From assembly GCA_037447655.1 (NCBI GenBank), contig JBBHKE010001432.1, forward strand, positions 282,018-309,523: a stretch of DNA of 27,506 bases. The letters are read 5' to 3'. Made by a program: the position numbers and the translations under genes. The notes beneath the pieces are model-generated. The model searched no databases. It worked only from the letters and a program-made list of their open reading frames with translations, and was not told the origin of the DNA. This DNA comes from Zygnema cylindricum (Eukaryota; Streptophyta; Zygnematophyceae; Zygnematales; Zygnemataceae). Shown piece after piece: positions 1 to 10,583 of the stretch; positions within the stretch are counted from its first letter, which is position 1, and each line of letters opens with the position of its first letter.

Positions 1-2250
1 AACGAAACGCGACTTCGCACGATCGTGCGTCACAAATTTCGCACACGAAACTTCCTTCGAAATTCCCTTAAGTGAAAGTGACGTTTCGTACTAAAATTTG
101 TACGAAACGAACCACCGTGCATACTAAACGTTTCATTGGAACTTTATGAAACGTACACGCGAAATTTCGGTACTAATTTGACCCTTAACCCGTTTCAATG
201 AAACCCACTTGTTATTTAGACCCCACGCTGTAACCTAAATACACCCATTGCTATAACTTTTAAAAAATAACTCCAAATAGCGTGATTCTTTCGCGGACGT
301 CTACCAAATTTAGTACTCTGTAATCATAACACCTTCATACCCCTTTATAAACAAGTTCGGTCCGCTATTACTGTTACAATTCGTCTTTTAATATCGAAAC
401 ACTCTGAAAAGTACTACGGAGAATCTTAACTAATAACCAAAGTAGTAAGACTAAGTTTTGGTTATATGGGAGCATACCCTATGATATTGTTTTTTGTAAA
501 GGACATTTATATGAAATCAGGCGAGATTCTTTTATGAATTCAATTTTTTTTAGCACACATGTTCTTAGCACACAGCAATTTCTCTGTGAAGTATGCATAC
601 AGTGAATAACTATTAGCATTAATAAGACCAATTTAGTGTCTATAAACTACGGCCGTACACCTAGAATTAAATTAGTAAAACTATATTTTCGCTCATATTA
701 ATAATTAATATGCGTATGACTTAAATATTTGTTAAATACTATAATCATGTTGCATACTTGCATTTGAAAAGTTTACAATACGGAACGTTTTTGTCTGTAA
801 ATGAAGTGCTCTTGATTTAGTACAATACTAACTAAATAGGGTAAAATAGTGACGCCAACAGTTGGAAAGTGAGTGGCGTTGATACCGGAAAAGTGCACTC
901 CGATTAGTTTATGGCGTCTGTTTTTGTCTGTTGGTTGTCCGTGATTTTTGAATCATTTATGATAAGTTGTTTCGTGGGCAATCAACATGAGTGACGTGAC
1001 ACCCTTCGTGGCTAATCAGCATCACAATTCGTGGCGTCAGCGTCGCCGCCACCGCCTTGATGTACGTTTTTTTGTTTTTGTCGTCTGACCGGCGTGACAC
1101 GCCATGACGCGTACGGCGGCGAAGTTATCCCCCCGTATTGCAGCTGTTCGTTTTATCTCTTTTGTACCCAGATGGTTTTTCCATCACACTTTTTGTAATA
1201 AAGATTTTTTCTTCGTCTGAAACATAGTTCAAAAGTAGGTGAAAGTAGGCCCATACAATATGCCTATTGAACGCAAAACATACAATATGTCTTTAAGACC
1301 AATATTGTGTTGGTCGCAAAATGAAAAATAATAGTAACAAGGTTGAGTTGCACATCGATTGATAGAGAATTAAACGTCATGTCTAAATTTTGAAAAACAT
1401 TTGGACAAATTTTTATTTTTCTGTAAGTTTTTAGGTATTTTTTTATTTAAACCGTCAGATTTGGAGAATAGAACGGTCTCTGATCAAAGTAGCGATCTAA
1501 GAAGATCACATGAAAAGCCCATAACACAACTTACGATATAACTTACGTCCGCGTGTTTTTTTTCCAAGTTTTCTTTCCCACGGAATGTCATTCTACGACG
1601 TGTCAGTTCGCTAAAAAATTTCGTCCGGCGGCGAGCGTTGTACTATGATCATACTTCAGATTCGTACGTTCGTACAAGAGTGTGCACAACGCACACACAT
1701 ACAGTATGCTTACTCTACGCGAGTTTTGTGCCAAGTTTTGTGCGCCTACCAAAGGCCTACCATAAAAACGCCTACTTTTGAACTATGGTTTGAAACAATT
1801 GTGGTTTTTGTTTCATAGGCAATCGACGTCACTATCGTGACGTGCCGTAGGCTTTTGCGAACATTGGAAAATTTTAGCATATTTTTAACGCTAGATATTT
1901 CTTCAGAAGAGGCAACGTAGGTTAAGAATAAAAAAGAAAGGCTGTAATAATAACAAATAGTACATGTCCCATATGATTCATATCTATTCTTTGTGGTGTT
2001 CATGCCGCATCCACGTTGGCTATGTTTTTTCCAGGGCGTGCTTGCCACGTGCACTGTCGTACTCTACTTGTAAAAAAGATCGATAGAGGAAATGAGCCAA
2101 TGAGGCGAAGCCGTTCTCACGTGGTAAAACATCGATTATGTGACCATAGACTATATCGACCACATCATGTGAATGTTGTAGAATTTGAAAGCTTTAGTCT
2201 CAGTAGATGAGGCTATGAGGAGGACGTTAAAGGTGAAAAAGAGCAGCATT
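1..2250. other. Gene-free GTAC-rich DNA
   Basis: No coding region is supported here. The longest open frames are about 100 codons, lack any recognised motif and lie in opposite orientations. The first 200 bases repeat short words such as CGAAAC and its complement GTTTCG. From about 840 to 1130 the DNA is rich in GTGACG and GTGGCG words. GTAC occurs often throughout. I see no promoter, splice or RNA-gene signal that I would defend. Confidence 0.6.
1140..1215 (+). repeat. Short tail-like repeat, copy 1 (LINE or 3'UTR tail)
   Basis: The stretch with gatggtttttccatc followed by cac, a T-rich run and TGTAATAAA is repeated almost word for word near 9771-9815. A sequence ending in TGTAATAAA and an A/T-rich run looks like the 3' end of a transcribed element, for example a plant non-LTR retrotransposon or a gene 3'UTR. 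Only the last ~60-70 bases are shared, and the upstream sequences differ, as expected for 5'-truncated copies. The element class is inferred. Confidence 0.35.
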
Positions 2251-2255
2251 TAGGA

Positions 2256-2371
2256 CTGCGATGTCAAACTAGCGCAGCGTAGCAGCATAGCAGTACACGC
2301 TGCACTTTGTATTCATACTGCGCTGCGATGTCAAACTAGCGCAGCGTAGCAACATAGCATTACACGCTGCA
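2256..2371. repeat. 67-bp tandem duplication
   Basis: The block starting ctgcgatgtcaaactagcgc at 2256 recurs at 2323, with about 49 bases nearly identical: AGCAGCATAGCAGT in the first copy against AGCAACATAGCATT in the second. Both end in acacgctgca. It lies just upstream of the polypurine tract and LTR at 2410, so it may belong to the decayed internal region of that retrotransposon. Confidence 0.8.
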
Positions 2372-2394
2372 TATTTTTTTGGGTGCACGAAACT

Positions 2395-2409
2395 AAATTT
2401 TTGGGGGAG
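2395..2409 (+). other. Polypurine tract next to LTR A
   Basis: The sequence aaatttttgggggag ends exactly where the LTR's TG begins. A T-run followed by GGGGGAG is the typical plant retrotransposon plus-strand primer site. This suggests that LTR A is the 3' LTR of a longer element whose body has decayed or lies outside the window. Confidence 0.5.
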
Positions 2410-3401
2410 TGTTGTTTTGAAAAGTCGGTTTCGTGCTTACGAGACAGTTTGCCCGTAACTGCTAATTGGATTTAATATGGAGGTTTTAATAGATTCACGG
2501 ATTGGGGGAGCGAACGGATTGATATAATTAAAGTGACGTAAAAGACTCATTGAGTGGTGTGAACAAGCTGTGAAAAATGGACGGCGGATCGCGAAGCGAT
2601 CCGAAGTAAAATAAACGGAATGTTGGAATAGGCGGCGCCAGTACTGCGGAGCTGCGACGCAGTTAAGTCAACGTAGCTGCGGCTATTTGTATGATCCGTA
2701 CGGACAAGCGCAGCCAGCGCAGCCAGCACAGCTAGCGCAACTGCGGATAATATGACTAGGATAGATCTCGAGTAATGATGATTGTACGGTAGTGGTAGCT
2801 TAGTAGTTGCTAAGTGGTAGCTTGGTTTCTGACATACGAAGAGTGCGGTGTAAATATTATGTAAAACAGAGGTTTGTCCTTTTGACTAATTAGTTTATTA
2901 GAGTAGATATAGTACGGCTGGTATGCCTCCGTACTCTGAGTATAACTTGCAGGACTTAGATTATTTTATGTATCGCAGTCAAGTTTATCAAAGCAATGGC
3001 AGGCTGTTTTCTGCATCTTTGACCTGTTGGTGTGATCACTCTGTTTGGTGCTTTCATGTGAAAATTTGTGGAGTTATTCTATGATATAGAATATATATGT
3101 GTGTGAAGTTTCATTGTATTCCAGTATCTCTGTAAGATTCTGTGAGCAGTCTAAGTGGTTAGTTTGTGAAGCTGTCAGCTGTTTTTGTGAAACTCTGGAG
3201 CCTATATCTTCTAGATGCCTTGGTGGATTTAGCTGTAACTTTGGGAGTTTATAGTGTATATGGTATACTGCCTATTGGTGCAGTTTGAGGTGATTCTGTT
3301 CAGTTTGGAGTAATCTGTGCTGTCTGAAACACAGCTGTTTTTGAGGTAGTCTGTGGGTGTTTCCGTGAGTAATCCATGGCTGAAATAGGCTATGGACAAC
3401 A
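2410..3401 (+). mobile_element. LTR copy A (TGTTGT...ACAACA family), probably a 3' LTR
   Basis: The element starts TGTTGTTTTGAAAAG and ends GGACAACA, giving TG/CA ends with a 6-bp inverted terminal repeat. It is homologous along its length to the solo LTR at 21344-22373. Both carry gattnncggattgggggagc about 100 bases in, the hairpin GGATCGC-GAA-GCGATCC (here 2586-2602), gcaggctgtttt near the 3' third, and the closing block tccatggctgaaa...ggctatg. The length is 992 bp. The flanking pentamers GGGAG and AATGT do not match, and a polypurine tract abuts the left end, so I read it as a 3' LTR and not a solo LTR. It encodes no protein; the short frames inside are noise. Confidence 0.8.
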
Positions 3402-3988
3402 AATGTATAGAAAAGTTGCACCGCCATCGTTGTTTAGTAAAATAAATACTGGTGTAAACGTTAATTTAGTGTTATCAACTCTATTTTTGCGTATATATGT
3501 CGAAAATAATAAAATATAATAAACATTTAATATTGATTTTGACACATCGCGTGTATGATGACGTGTCATCAACTCTATTTCTAGTGTGAATCTAATACCT
3601 AGACAGCACCCGTCGGGTGACGTACTTGTGGGGTTTGGTAACCGTACAAATAAGAGTAAGGGAACATCCCCATGTGTTAAAGTATCGACTTTACTTCGTC
3701 ATTTTCAACCAAAACGCAGTTCCGTACGAGAAAAACTTTAGTCGTGCAAAAAAATCAAGTCGTGAAAAGTACAGCAAACGTCAAGTCGATACTTTGAATG
3801 CACTTCATGTTTGTCGTCATATTAACAAATTTTGGCGTTTTCCTTTTTTCGACCCCTAAGCAAGAGAATGCAGCCGGGCAAAAAAGTTTATCAAAAATCA
3901 CCTCGCAAGGTGATTTCAGAGAAAGTACCGCCCAAACAACGAATGCAAAACAGCCCACGCACGCGCCACACGCGTGTAGAAGTCGATG
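3402..3988. other. Gene-free stretch with short inverted repeat
   Basis: There is no recognised gene. The words tcaactctattt at ~3477 and ~3568 are a short direct repeat. A 13-bp perfect inverted repeat (aaagtatcgactt at 3679 and aagtcgatacttt ending at 3795) encloses about 90 bases, as a small stem-loop or a decayed terminal-repeat element would. The overlapping open frames of 60-97 codons on both strands have no recognisable domain. Confidence 0.5.
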
Positions 3989-4312
3989 GTTTTTTTTTTA
4001 TTTTCTATGTCTAATTTGGAATACAGAAAGAAGCCTAGGCAGTTTGCCTCTAACTTCTCTCTCCAACTCCCACACTTGTTGCAATCACTGAGAAGTTGGA
4101 GAGGAAGCTAGAGCCATGGCTACTTAGGCTATCCAGAGGTTTAGTTGATTAGTTAAGTATCTAATAGCTATCTAGAAATAGATTAGTTGATTTACGGATA
4201 GGTAGGTTTATTTGCTAAAAGGAGTATGTTGGAACCAGGATTTGATCTTGGAACCTGCCGACCGTCAGAACGCCGATAGCCGGTAGACTTATCAGTTAAG
4301 TCTAGACATTAA
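3989..4312 (-). mobile_element. tRNA-derived SINE, copy 1
   Basis: Read on the minus strand, the element starts near 4312 with an A-box-like segment (taactgataagtctaccgg). It continues with a T-arm of the tRNA layout at 4251-4235 (CCAAG, 7-base loop ATCAAAT, CCTGG; four of five pairs), including a B-box-like GATCAAATCCT. The body carries AGCCATGGCT (4112-4121) and a hairpin with stem CTCTCCAACT/AGTTGGAGAG. It ends at attagacatagaaaat followed by an A-run. The same order is present in the copies at 19495 and 25291. It is non-autonomous and encodes no protein. SINE is my inference from the tRNA-like head, shared body and tail. Confidence 0.7.
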
Positions 4313-4690
4313 GATACATTCTATAGGGTTTGATATTTATTTAAATGTTCCCACGTAGGAAAATTCATTTAACGGCGGATGTTTACGGATACATAGATCC
4401 AGTTATGTAAACGTACCGAGTTCGGTATGGATAAGAAACGACTACCCGCATTTTGTTTATTTTACGAAACAAATACCGCACACGCATTTATGACGGTTAC
4501 GATTGAAATCTGCATTCAATCGGACGGCCGAAAAAGAAAGCCGAGATCGCGAAAGAGATTCTCGACGGTTTGTGGTCATCGCCACATCGGATGACACGTG
4601 GCACGATTAAGTTGGATTGCGGCATCTCCGAGGATTACATGACCGAATCCAAATATGACATGTGTCAACATTTAGGCCATGTTGAACAAT
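4313..4690 (-). repeat. SINE-flanking module, copy 1 (diverged)
   Basis: On the minus strand this stretch precedes the SINE head and contains GCCACGTGTCAT, ctttctttttcggc, repeated fragments near CCGTC and TTTCAAT, and GTGCGGTATTTGTTTCG, in the same order as words upstream of the SINE at 19495. Similarity is patchy, so homology is likely but not proven by eye. No gene is seen. Confidence 0.35.
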
Positions 4691-5747
4691 ATCCGTACAT
4701 AAAGTACACTAGCAGCTCTACTTTAGTGTACGGCAATGTAATATGATTGGTGCCGTACACCAGTAGATGGAGTTTTAGAGAGAGATAGGACTTAGAAAAA
4801 ATTGGTAGATAGGACCCTCTCTCCCGGGGAGCTTTTGTACAAAAGGTCAACTTTGACCCTCCATAACTTACTGCTCAGGGGAGCAAATTCAAAGATTTTT
4901 TTTGCTATCGACTCAGGGGATTCTTGCCTTCACAGGGGTGAAGGTGGTCAGGGTTTTTGTTTGCCAGGGTGGAAGTTATTCGTGCTGAAAGACAAAGGGG
5001 TCAGGGTTATCTTAGAGGCTTCGTGTGAGCTGCTTACTATGAGGTCCTATGGAGGTCTCAGAGTTGCAACGCGTGGAATTTTTTTTCGGACGAGGGAGAG
5101 CACTCGCTTTTTTTCTCCCTGCCCGTCACATGCATGTACAGAAAAAAATATGCAGGGGTCTCCGGACCACCATTTCATTCATGGGTCTTTTGCATAATTT
5201 TGCGCCGTCGTCGCTTCTCCCTCTCTCCCTCTCACACTATCGCTTTAATCTCTCACTTTTTAGAATGAGGCACGACATTACTGGTATTAAATGAAAGATA
5301 TTTAAAAAGTAATTCTTTTGACTACCTTTATGCATATTTTTATGGCAATTCGATTGTGAAAAGTCGGAAAAACGAAATCAGATAGCCATGGCATAAAGTT
5401 TTTGAATTTTGTGACGTTGACGTTGTCACAAGTGAGAATGGCGTCACATTGTCACAAAACCCTAAACATCTGCCATGTCACAAAATTACGAAAATTTGGA
5501 CGTCTACAACCGTCGTTGTTTTTGTTGGCGTCACCGATTGTCGGAAGTTTCGTAGTCGTCGTCAATCGTCACAAAGTTGTACCTATGTCTACAACCGTCA
5601 CTTTTCAAAGTTCCGATTTCATTTTCGCACATAGGGACGCTTTTCAAAGTAGTACGGAACACTTCACTACAGTCCAAAATACTTTTTCAAGGTATCGCTT
5701 ACGTGGGGACGTACCCTAAAATATTAGAATTGAGAATTATTTTAATA
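4691..5747. other. Unassigned stretch, 131-codon open frame without known domain
   Basis: An open frame at 4802-5197 (+) begins MVDRTLSPGELLYKRS but contains long T-run-encoded Phe stretches and no motif I recognise. Codon use does not look selected, so I do not call a gene. Near 4932 the words TTCACAGGGGTGAAGGT followed by a G/T-rich block recur at about 20818. From 5400 to 5640 the DNA is rich in GTCACAA and CGTCAC words. No promoter or splice structure is evident. Confidence 0.4.
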
Positions 5748-5750
5748 TTA

Positions 5751-7825
5751 GGGTGAAGTTCCATTAGGACATTCTGTAATTGTACGGCCAACATTACAGA
5801 ATGCTTCAATTTGAACGAAGTTCCATTGCGTAGAGTCTGTAATCCACGTGCTCGAAATTGAGTGGTACCACGTAGGTCAATATCGGATATTGAAAATCGT
5901 CAATGATTTTCACACCGACCAAAAATCGTCAATATCCATACATGTGCGTACCATACACGTGCGTACCAGGTCATCTTGCAACACAACTTTTGTACTATTT
6001 GCAGACGCCTTGTCAGGTACCATCTCATTTTTTTAGGGTTCCGCGTGACGAATGAGCGTTTCCAAAAATAGTGTGACGAATGGGCGCTAACAAAAATAGC
6101 GTGACGAAAGTGCGTTACGAGATTTCGTTTGTATTTTTGAATGCGTATATCGTGTGCAAAATTTATTGATTTCTGTTGGTTGCCATATTGACACGTATGC
6201 TCATTATCCAACCGTGTCGCGGCTCAATTTTTTTTGTAATTGGTGATGTACCTCGCGAGGTACAATTACATAAACTTTCGAAGCGAATGCTTCGTGAAAA
6301 AATATCCAACGGTCATTGTTAACTCCCAAAATTTTGGAGAATATTGAGAAGATTCTCTGTAATGTTGTTTCCCGATAAAAACAAAATAAGAGGTACGGTG
6401 TAGTACGGAGAGGTCATAATTTTTGTAAACAACCTCACTTTCCGTTTAATGGAACTTCTGTTGTTCGTTAGTCTAAAATAGACCGCAGAAGCCACCCAAA
6501 CTATCAAACAAAATGTTAAGCAAAGCTATGCCAATGAACAATCATTTGAAATGCATCCTCCATTTAACATACATGCATACACAGATGCAATCATTCATCC
6601 GCACACAGGCAAAGCAATCATCCGTACACAGACGGAGCAAGCATGCGCACACAGACGCATGAATAACATCTAGGGTTACATGAAAATCACAAGAAACCCT
6701 CGGACAAATACATAAATAATGCATGACAAACAAATATATTAATAACATATATAAATAATAATAAATGAATGCATCACATATAAACAACAGTATAATCAAA
6801 TAATAAATGTATCATTCAAATGCATGACCTAATCGGCAACCCTAAATTACTACATCTTTGGTCCCGACTTTTCTAACCAGCATTGATGATTTTCCTAATG
6901 AAGCTCAAATCTATATATGCACTTGTGAGCTGTCAACAAATCGTTACATGTCAAACTAACCAACGTAACTTCCACTAAGTTGTATTAAACCATGAGCACC
7001 TATTACGATAAATAATCCTAACTGTAAATGTACACCTGAAAGTCAACCAATCATAAGCGTACACTTTTCTGCAAGTACGACGCTACATACACACAAATTA
7101 AATTGTCGATTTCCTAAATGATCACGTAAATAAAACATGTCAGAATCAACACTACACCGTCGATCGTATTTAGCGTGTTATTTTAATCAACACTAAATCA
7201 TTATTTCTAATAAGACAAAACATTGATGTTTCAAATATTTACACCGACACATCCACAAATCCGCGTCATAAGTGACAACTTGCTTAGTCACTTGTCGATA
7301 AGTCCACGCAGCAAGCCAATATCACATACGTACGGCCCACTTGATCATACATCCTCAAAATAGTGTGATCCATCAAAAAGCGGTGGACGCCGTCCGCCTT
7401 CAAAGTACAACACAATCCACTCGTTGAAATAATACGGTACCATCAAAATCTTGTCCGTACCGAAAACCGCGTACTTCGTCATAAATGCCGCACGTCAAAA
7501 TTGAAGTATACTTATCCAAAAATATTATTTTGTACCATCGCGTACTTTCCATAATTGTCGCCCGTCACATTAGGTTCCGTACGGCCGGAATATGAAATAT
7601 TTCAAACATTTCATATCGGATAGCTTCGCGATCCGCCGTCTATTTCCCAGAGCATTCCACACCACTCAATTTGTTCCTTACGTCACATAAATTTCACTCG
7701 TACACTTACTCCCCCAATCCGCAAATCTGTTCAAGCCTCCACAGTAATTCCAGTAATTAAGTGCGTACACAAATACGCGCACGCATGTACGAAACTGAAT
7801 CTTCCTAAAAACGTCAACTTCACCC
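5751..7825. mobile_element. MITE copy 1 (PIF/Harbinger-like, TTA TSD), split by a solo LTR
   Basis: The left end GGGTGAAGTTCCATTA matches the right end perfectly over 16 bases once the inserted LTR at 6459-7816 and one copy of its target duplication are discounted. The right end is TAATGGAACTTC at 6447-6458 and the final ACCC at 7822-7825. TTA flanks both sides (5748-5750 and 7826-7828). Without the LTR the element is about 713 bp, close to the 728-769 bp of its three relatives. It carries a palindromic core around gtacctcgcgaggtac near 6249-6264 and the word ATCCAACGGTCA. It encodes nothing, and a PIF/Harbinger transposase supplied in trans is the usual source of mobility for such elements. 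Confidence 0.85.
6459..7816 (-). mobile_element. Solo LTR copy C inside MITE 1
   Basis: On the plus strand it runs from TGTTGTTCG to AACGTCA. It is flanked by the 5-bp duplication ACTTC at 6454-6458 and 7817-7821. In minus orientation it ends CGAACAACA like LTR B. It shares with LTRs A and B the U3 block (gattgggggag seen as its complement near 7709-7720), GTGGTGTGGAA, and the hairpin (7618-7634, one stem mismatch), all at about the same distance from the end. At 1358 bp it is longer than A (992) and B (1030). No internal retrotransposon domain is present, so it is a solo LTR left by LTR-LTR recombination. The Harbinger-like terminal repeat it broke is otherwise perfect. Confidence 0.85.
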
Positions 7826-7828
7826 TTA

Positions 7829-8760
7829 TTCTACGCAATTTGATGGTTTATCAAATTAATATTTATGCTATTTTCGGCAGCTAGCCGTTATTTAAAGTTA
7901 TTGTACGGCAAACGCACTTGCTGCTGTAAAAGTACAGTAGATGCTACGTGGACGTTATGCAGTATAACATACTTGTCCTACAAACTGCCAATTTTTATTA
8001 ACCATGATATAAAGTGGTTAACATTAAATGAAAGCTTTCCGTGCTAGATATGTTTCTATTTTACAGTTAATTATTAATGATTTTGGGCCCAGAAAACTGG
8101 AAAAGCCCCGACAAAGTTAGTTTTATTGACCTTAATAACTATGAGCAATGTACTTTTTGCTGGCTTTAGGTCACGGAACCGAAACATAATATTTTTCGCA
8201 CTAATAATTTCTTTACCTTAAAGCAAAATAGTTTCGTACCTTTTGCACATACGTATACGATGTACACGTACTTTCACAAAAAATCGTATCGTTTTCGTAT
8301 TGTTTTGACTACTGTGACACGTGGAATAACCTGAGTCAACATTTGTCACACCAAATTTTTCAGGGAGACAAAATTTTCAGATAATTATCATAACTGAAAA
8401 AAAAGAATTTAATTCACGCTGGTCACGAGGAACCAGCCGTCACCAATTGGCAGCTTTTTGTAATTCCACGTGGCATCCAATATATGGTTGTTTCCACTCG
8501 AGTCTGGACAAAATTCGCGCACTTTAATTTCCTCATTATTTCCTTTGCTGTACAAAACACGTGTGACGACTGGGAAAAACCTCGTATCCACGTGTCAAAG
8601 TTGTGAAAAACTAAAAAAGAAAACGAATTGACTTTTTAGTTTTTACATTCACCGGCAAGTGTCGATTTGTAGGAAACGAACAAAATTATTGTACAAACTA
8701 CAGTAATTTTGTCGTATTCTGTAAAATTCTTTTAGCAATAGTTCTATTTAGTGTTTCCGT
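7829..8760. other. Gene-free AT-rich stretch
   Basis: No gene is recognised. Two 60-codon open frames (7865-8047 plus, 8409-8591 minus) have no domain. CACGTGG and CACGTG words occur at about 8323, 8469, 8560 and 8590. These are G-box-like and also common by chance in the repeats of this region. Confidence 0.5.
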
Positions 8761-9825
8761 AGTAGATCCTCCCCAGTGATATTATTTCCCCTTAGCTACA
8801 TCCACGATCTTCGGGGGTGTGGAATTTAGTTGGCTGGGGTTGTGGGGCATCATATAGAGTGGGTTTTTCCTTTTTTGTCTAGTCATCTTAGGTTTTTCGT
8901 TTAGTCTTGCTAGTTAGCCTAGTTGCTTTTGTTTTTCCTCATTTGTTTGTTTTGTTTTGCTTTGTTTTGTTTTCTTAGGGTGGCGTTCCATCAGAAAATT
9001 CTGTAAACGTACGAAAAACATTACAGAATGCTACACTTTGAACGGTGTTCTCTCGCGCGGAGTCTGTAATCCACGTGCTAAAAAATGAGTGGTACCACGT
9101 AAGATAAGATCGTATATTGAAAATCGTCAAATATTTTTTACACCGACCAACTTCAACTCGAAATCGTCATTTGCATACCATGTACGTGCGAACCAAGGCA
9201 TCCTACCACACACATTTTGTACTCTTTGCAAACGCTTATCAGATGCCAGCTCATTATTTTTTAGGGTTTCTGCTTTTTCACGTGACGAATGAGCTCTTCC
9301 ACAAATAGTGTGACGAATGGCCGGTAACAAAATTAGTGCGACGAAAGCTCGTTACGAGATCACTTTCGTGATTTCCGTTGAATTTTTTAATGCATATATC
9401 ATGTGCAAAATTTTTCGATTTCCGTTGGTTTGCCGCCGTGACACGTACATTCATTATCAAACGTGTCGCGACTCAATTTTTTATGTAAATGGTGATGTAC
9501 CTCCTCGAGGTACATCACCATTTACAAAAACTTTCGAAGCGAATGCTTCGCGAAAAAACATCCAACAGTCATTGTTGCCTCCCAACACTTTGGAGAATAT
9601 TGGCAAGATTCTCTGTAATGTTGTTCGCTTATAAAAACAAAATATGAGGTACGGCGTAGTACGGATAGGTTCGAAATTCTGTAAACGACCTCACTTTTCG
9701 TTTGATGGAACGCTACTCTTAGCTGTTGGCTCTTGTAGTCTTTAAAAGTTTTATTTCTTTATTTTACCCCCTTTGTACTTTGATGGTTTTTCCATCGCAC
9801 ATTATGTAATAAAAAGATCCCTTTA
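8761..9825 (+). repeat. 3'UTR-like or LINE-tail-like sequence hosting MITE 2
   Basis: 8761-8977 and 9719-9820 read as one T-rich, G/T-biased sequence interrupted by MITE 2. It includes gggtttttccttttttgtct, ttgttttgctttgttttg, and a final block tttgtactttgatggttttt followed by tccatc and TGTAATAAAAAGATC. That final block matches the one at 1140-1215. Ending in TGTAATAAA suggests a polyadenylated transcript end. No coding part is present; it may be a 5'-truncated non-LTR retrotransposon. Confidence 0.35.
8978..9718. mobile_element. MITE copy 2 (PIF/Harbinger-like, TTA TSD)
   Basis: The left end is GGGTGGCGTTCCATCA and the right end TGATGGAACGCTACTC (two mismatches), flanked by TTA at 8975-8977 and 9719-9721. 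The length is 741 bp. It is homologous to MITE 1 along its whole length: CTGTAA/GTACG near the left end, TCCACGTGCT, GAGTGGTACCACGTA, CATGTGCAAAAT, GGTGATGTACCTC, TTTCGAAGCGAATGCTTCG, TTCTCTGTAATGTTGTT and CCTCACTTTTCG. The centre is a 19-bp-stem palindrome (from gtaaatggtgatgtacctc at 9484, loop CTC). There is no coding capacity. Confidence 0.9.
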
Positions 9826-9826
9826 G

Positions 9827-10368
9827 CTACACCTTGAATCGTTATTAGTGTCAAAGTTTAAATAATTTTGAAGAAAATTGACCGTAATTGATGCTACTTA
9901 AGAATTGATTTTTTTTTTAAATATGTATTCTTATTTCAGCATTATGCTAATTTGGGAACAACAAAAATGGAATATTTGTTGTACGATGATATACTTTAAT
10001 ATATGTATCCGTACAAAATATTATAAATCGTACGCCGTCGTGAAATTTAAATTTATGTACATGTCCATACTAGTTTATGTGTCAGACTAACCTCGTTTTA
10101 TAAACGCACGTTCCTATGCGTGCGCGTCTGATATATTTAATTTTTTCTAAATTTGTCACTTAAAAAGGTACATTTATGTACGGTCTGACATCGACCGTAC
10201 ACCACAATATTTAGATGTTATTGAACTTTCGTTCTTTACGCTATTTTGTACTGTACCTTAATTAACGTTAAGGAAAAATTAAAATTATGTATCCTATTTA
10301 AGGAAAAAAATCAAAATGTTGAGAACCCAAATTATAGTTATTGACACTAATAACGATTCGCGGTGTAG
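9827..10368. mobile_element. Terminal-inverted-repeat element H1
   Basis: The 28 bases at 9827-9854 and the complement of 10341-10368 match except at two positions. The shared ends are CTACACC, two variable bases, then GAATCGTTATTAGTGTCAA. The element is 542 bp, non-coding and AT-rich. Near 10170-10215 it carries a core with GGTCTGACATCGACCGTAC and a following caatattta, which recurs in H3, H4 and H5. I could not find a clear target duplication, so the superfamily is open. Confidence 0.65.
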
Positions 10369-10487
10369 TGCCCATTCAAAAGATCGATCACAATTTCTTG
10401 GCCGAAAATCAATATGTAATGAAATCAACACTTATGGAGTGAATTATCGACAATCCGCTAGGTGTAGAACTACACCGCGAATCGTAA
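10353..10487. repeat. 17-bp perfect inverted repeat around a 100-bp spacer
   Basis: ACGATTCGCGGTGTAGT at the right end of H1 is matched by ACTACACCGCGAATCGT at about 10469-10485. The second copy points the other way and may be the left end of another element of the same family. The spacer has no gene. Confidence 0.75.
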
Positions 10488-10583
10488 TCAGTATATAAAT
10501 AACGGAACGTTGTTCACCTTTCTGGAAACCCTTATATAGCCGGTGTGTCCGTCTTGGATTTTGTCTGTCCGTCCGCAGTACGG

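Noticed and set aside
4802-5197. 131-codon protein-coding gene
   Set aside because: No recognisable domain, T-run-encoded Phe stretches, no splice or promoter context, overlapping frames with equal support.
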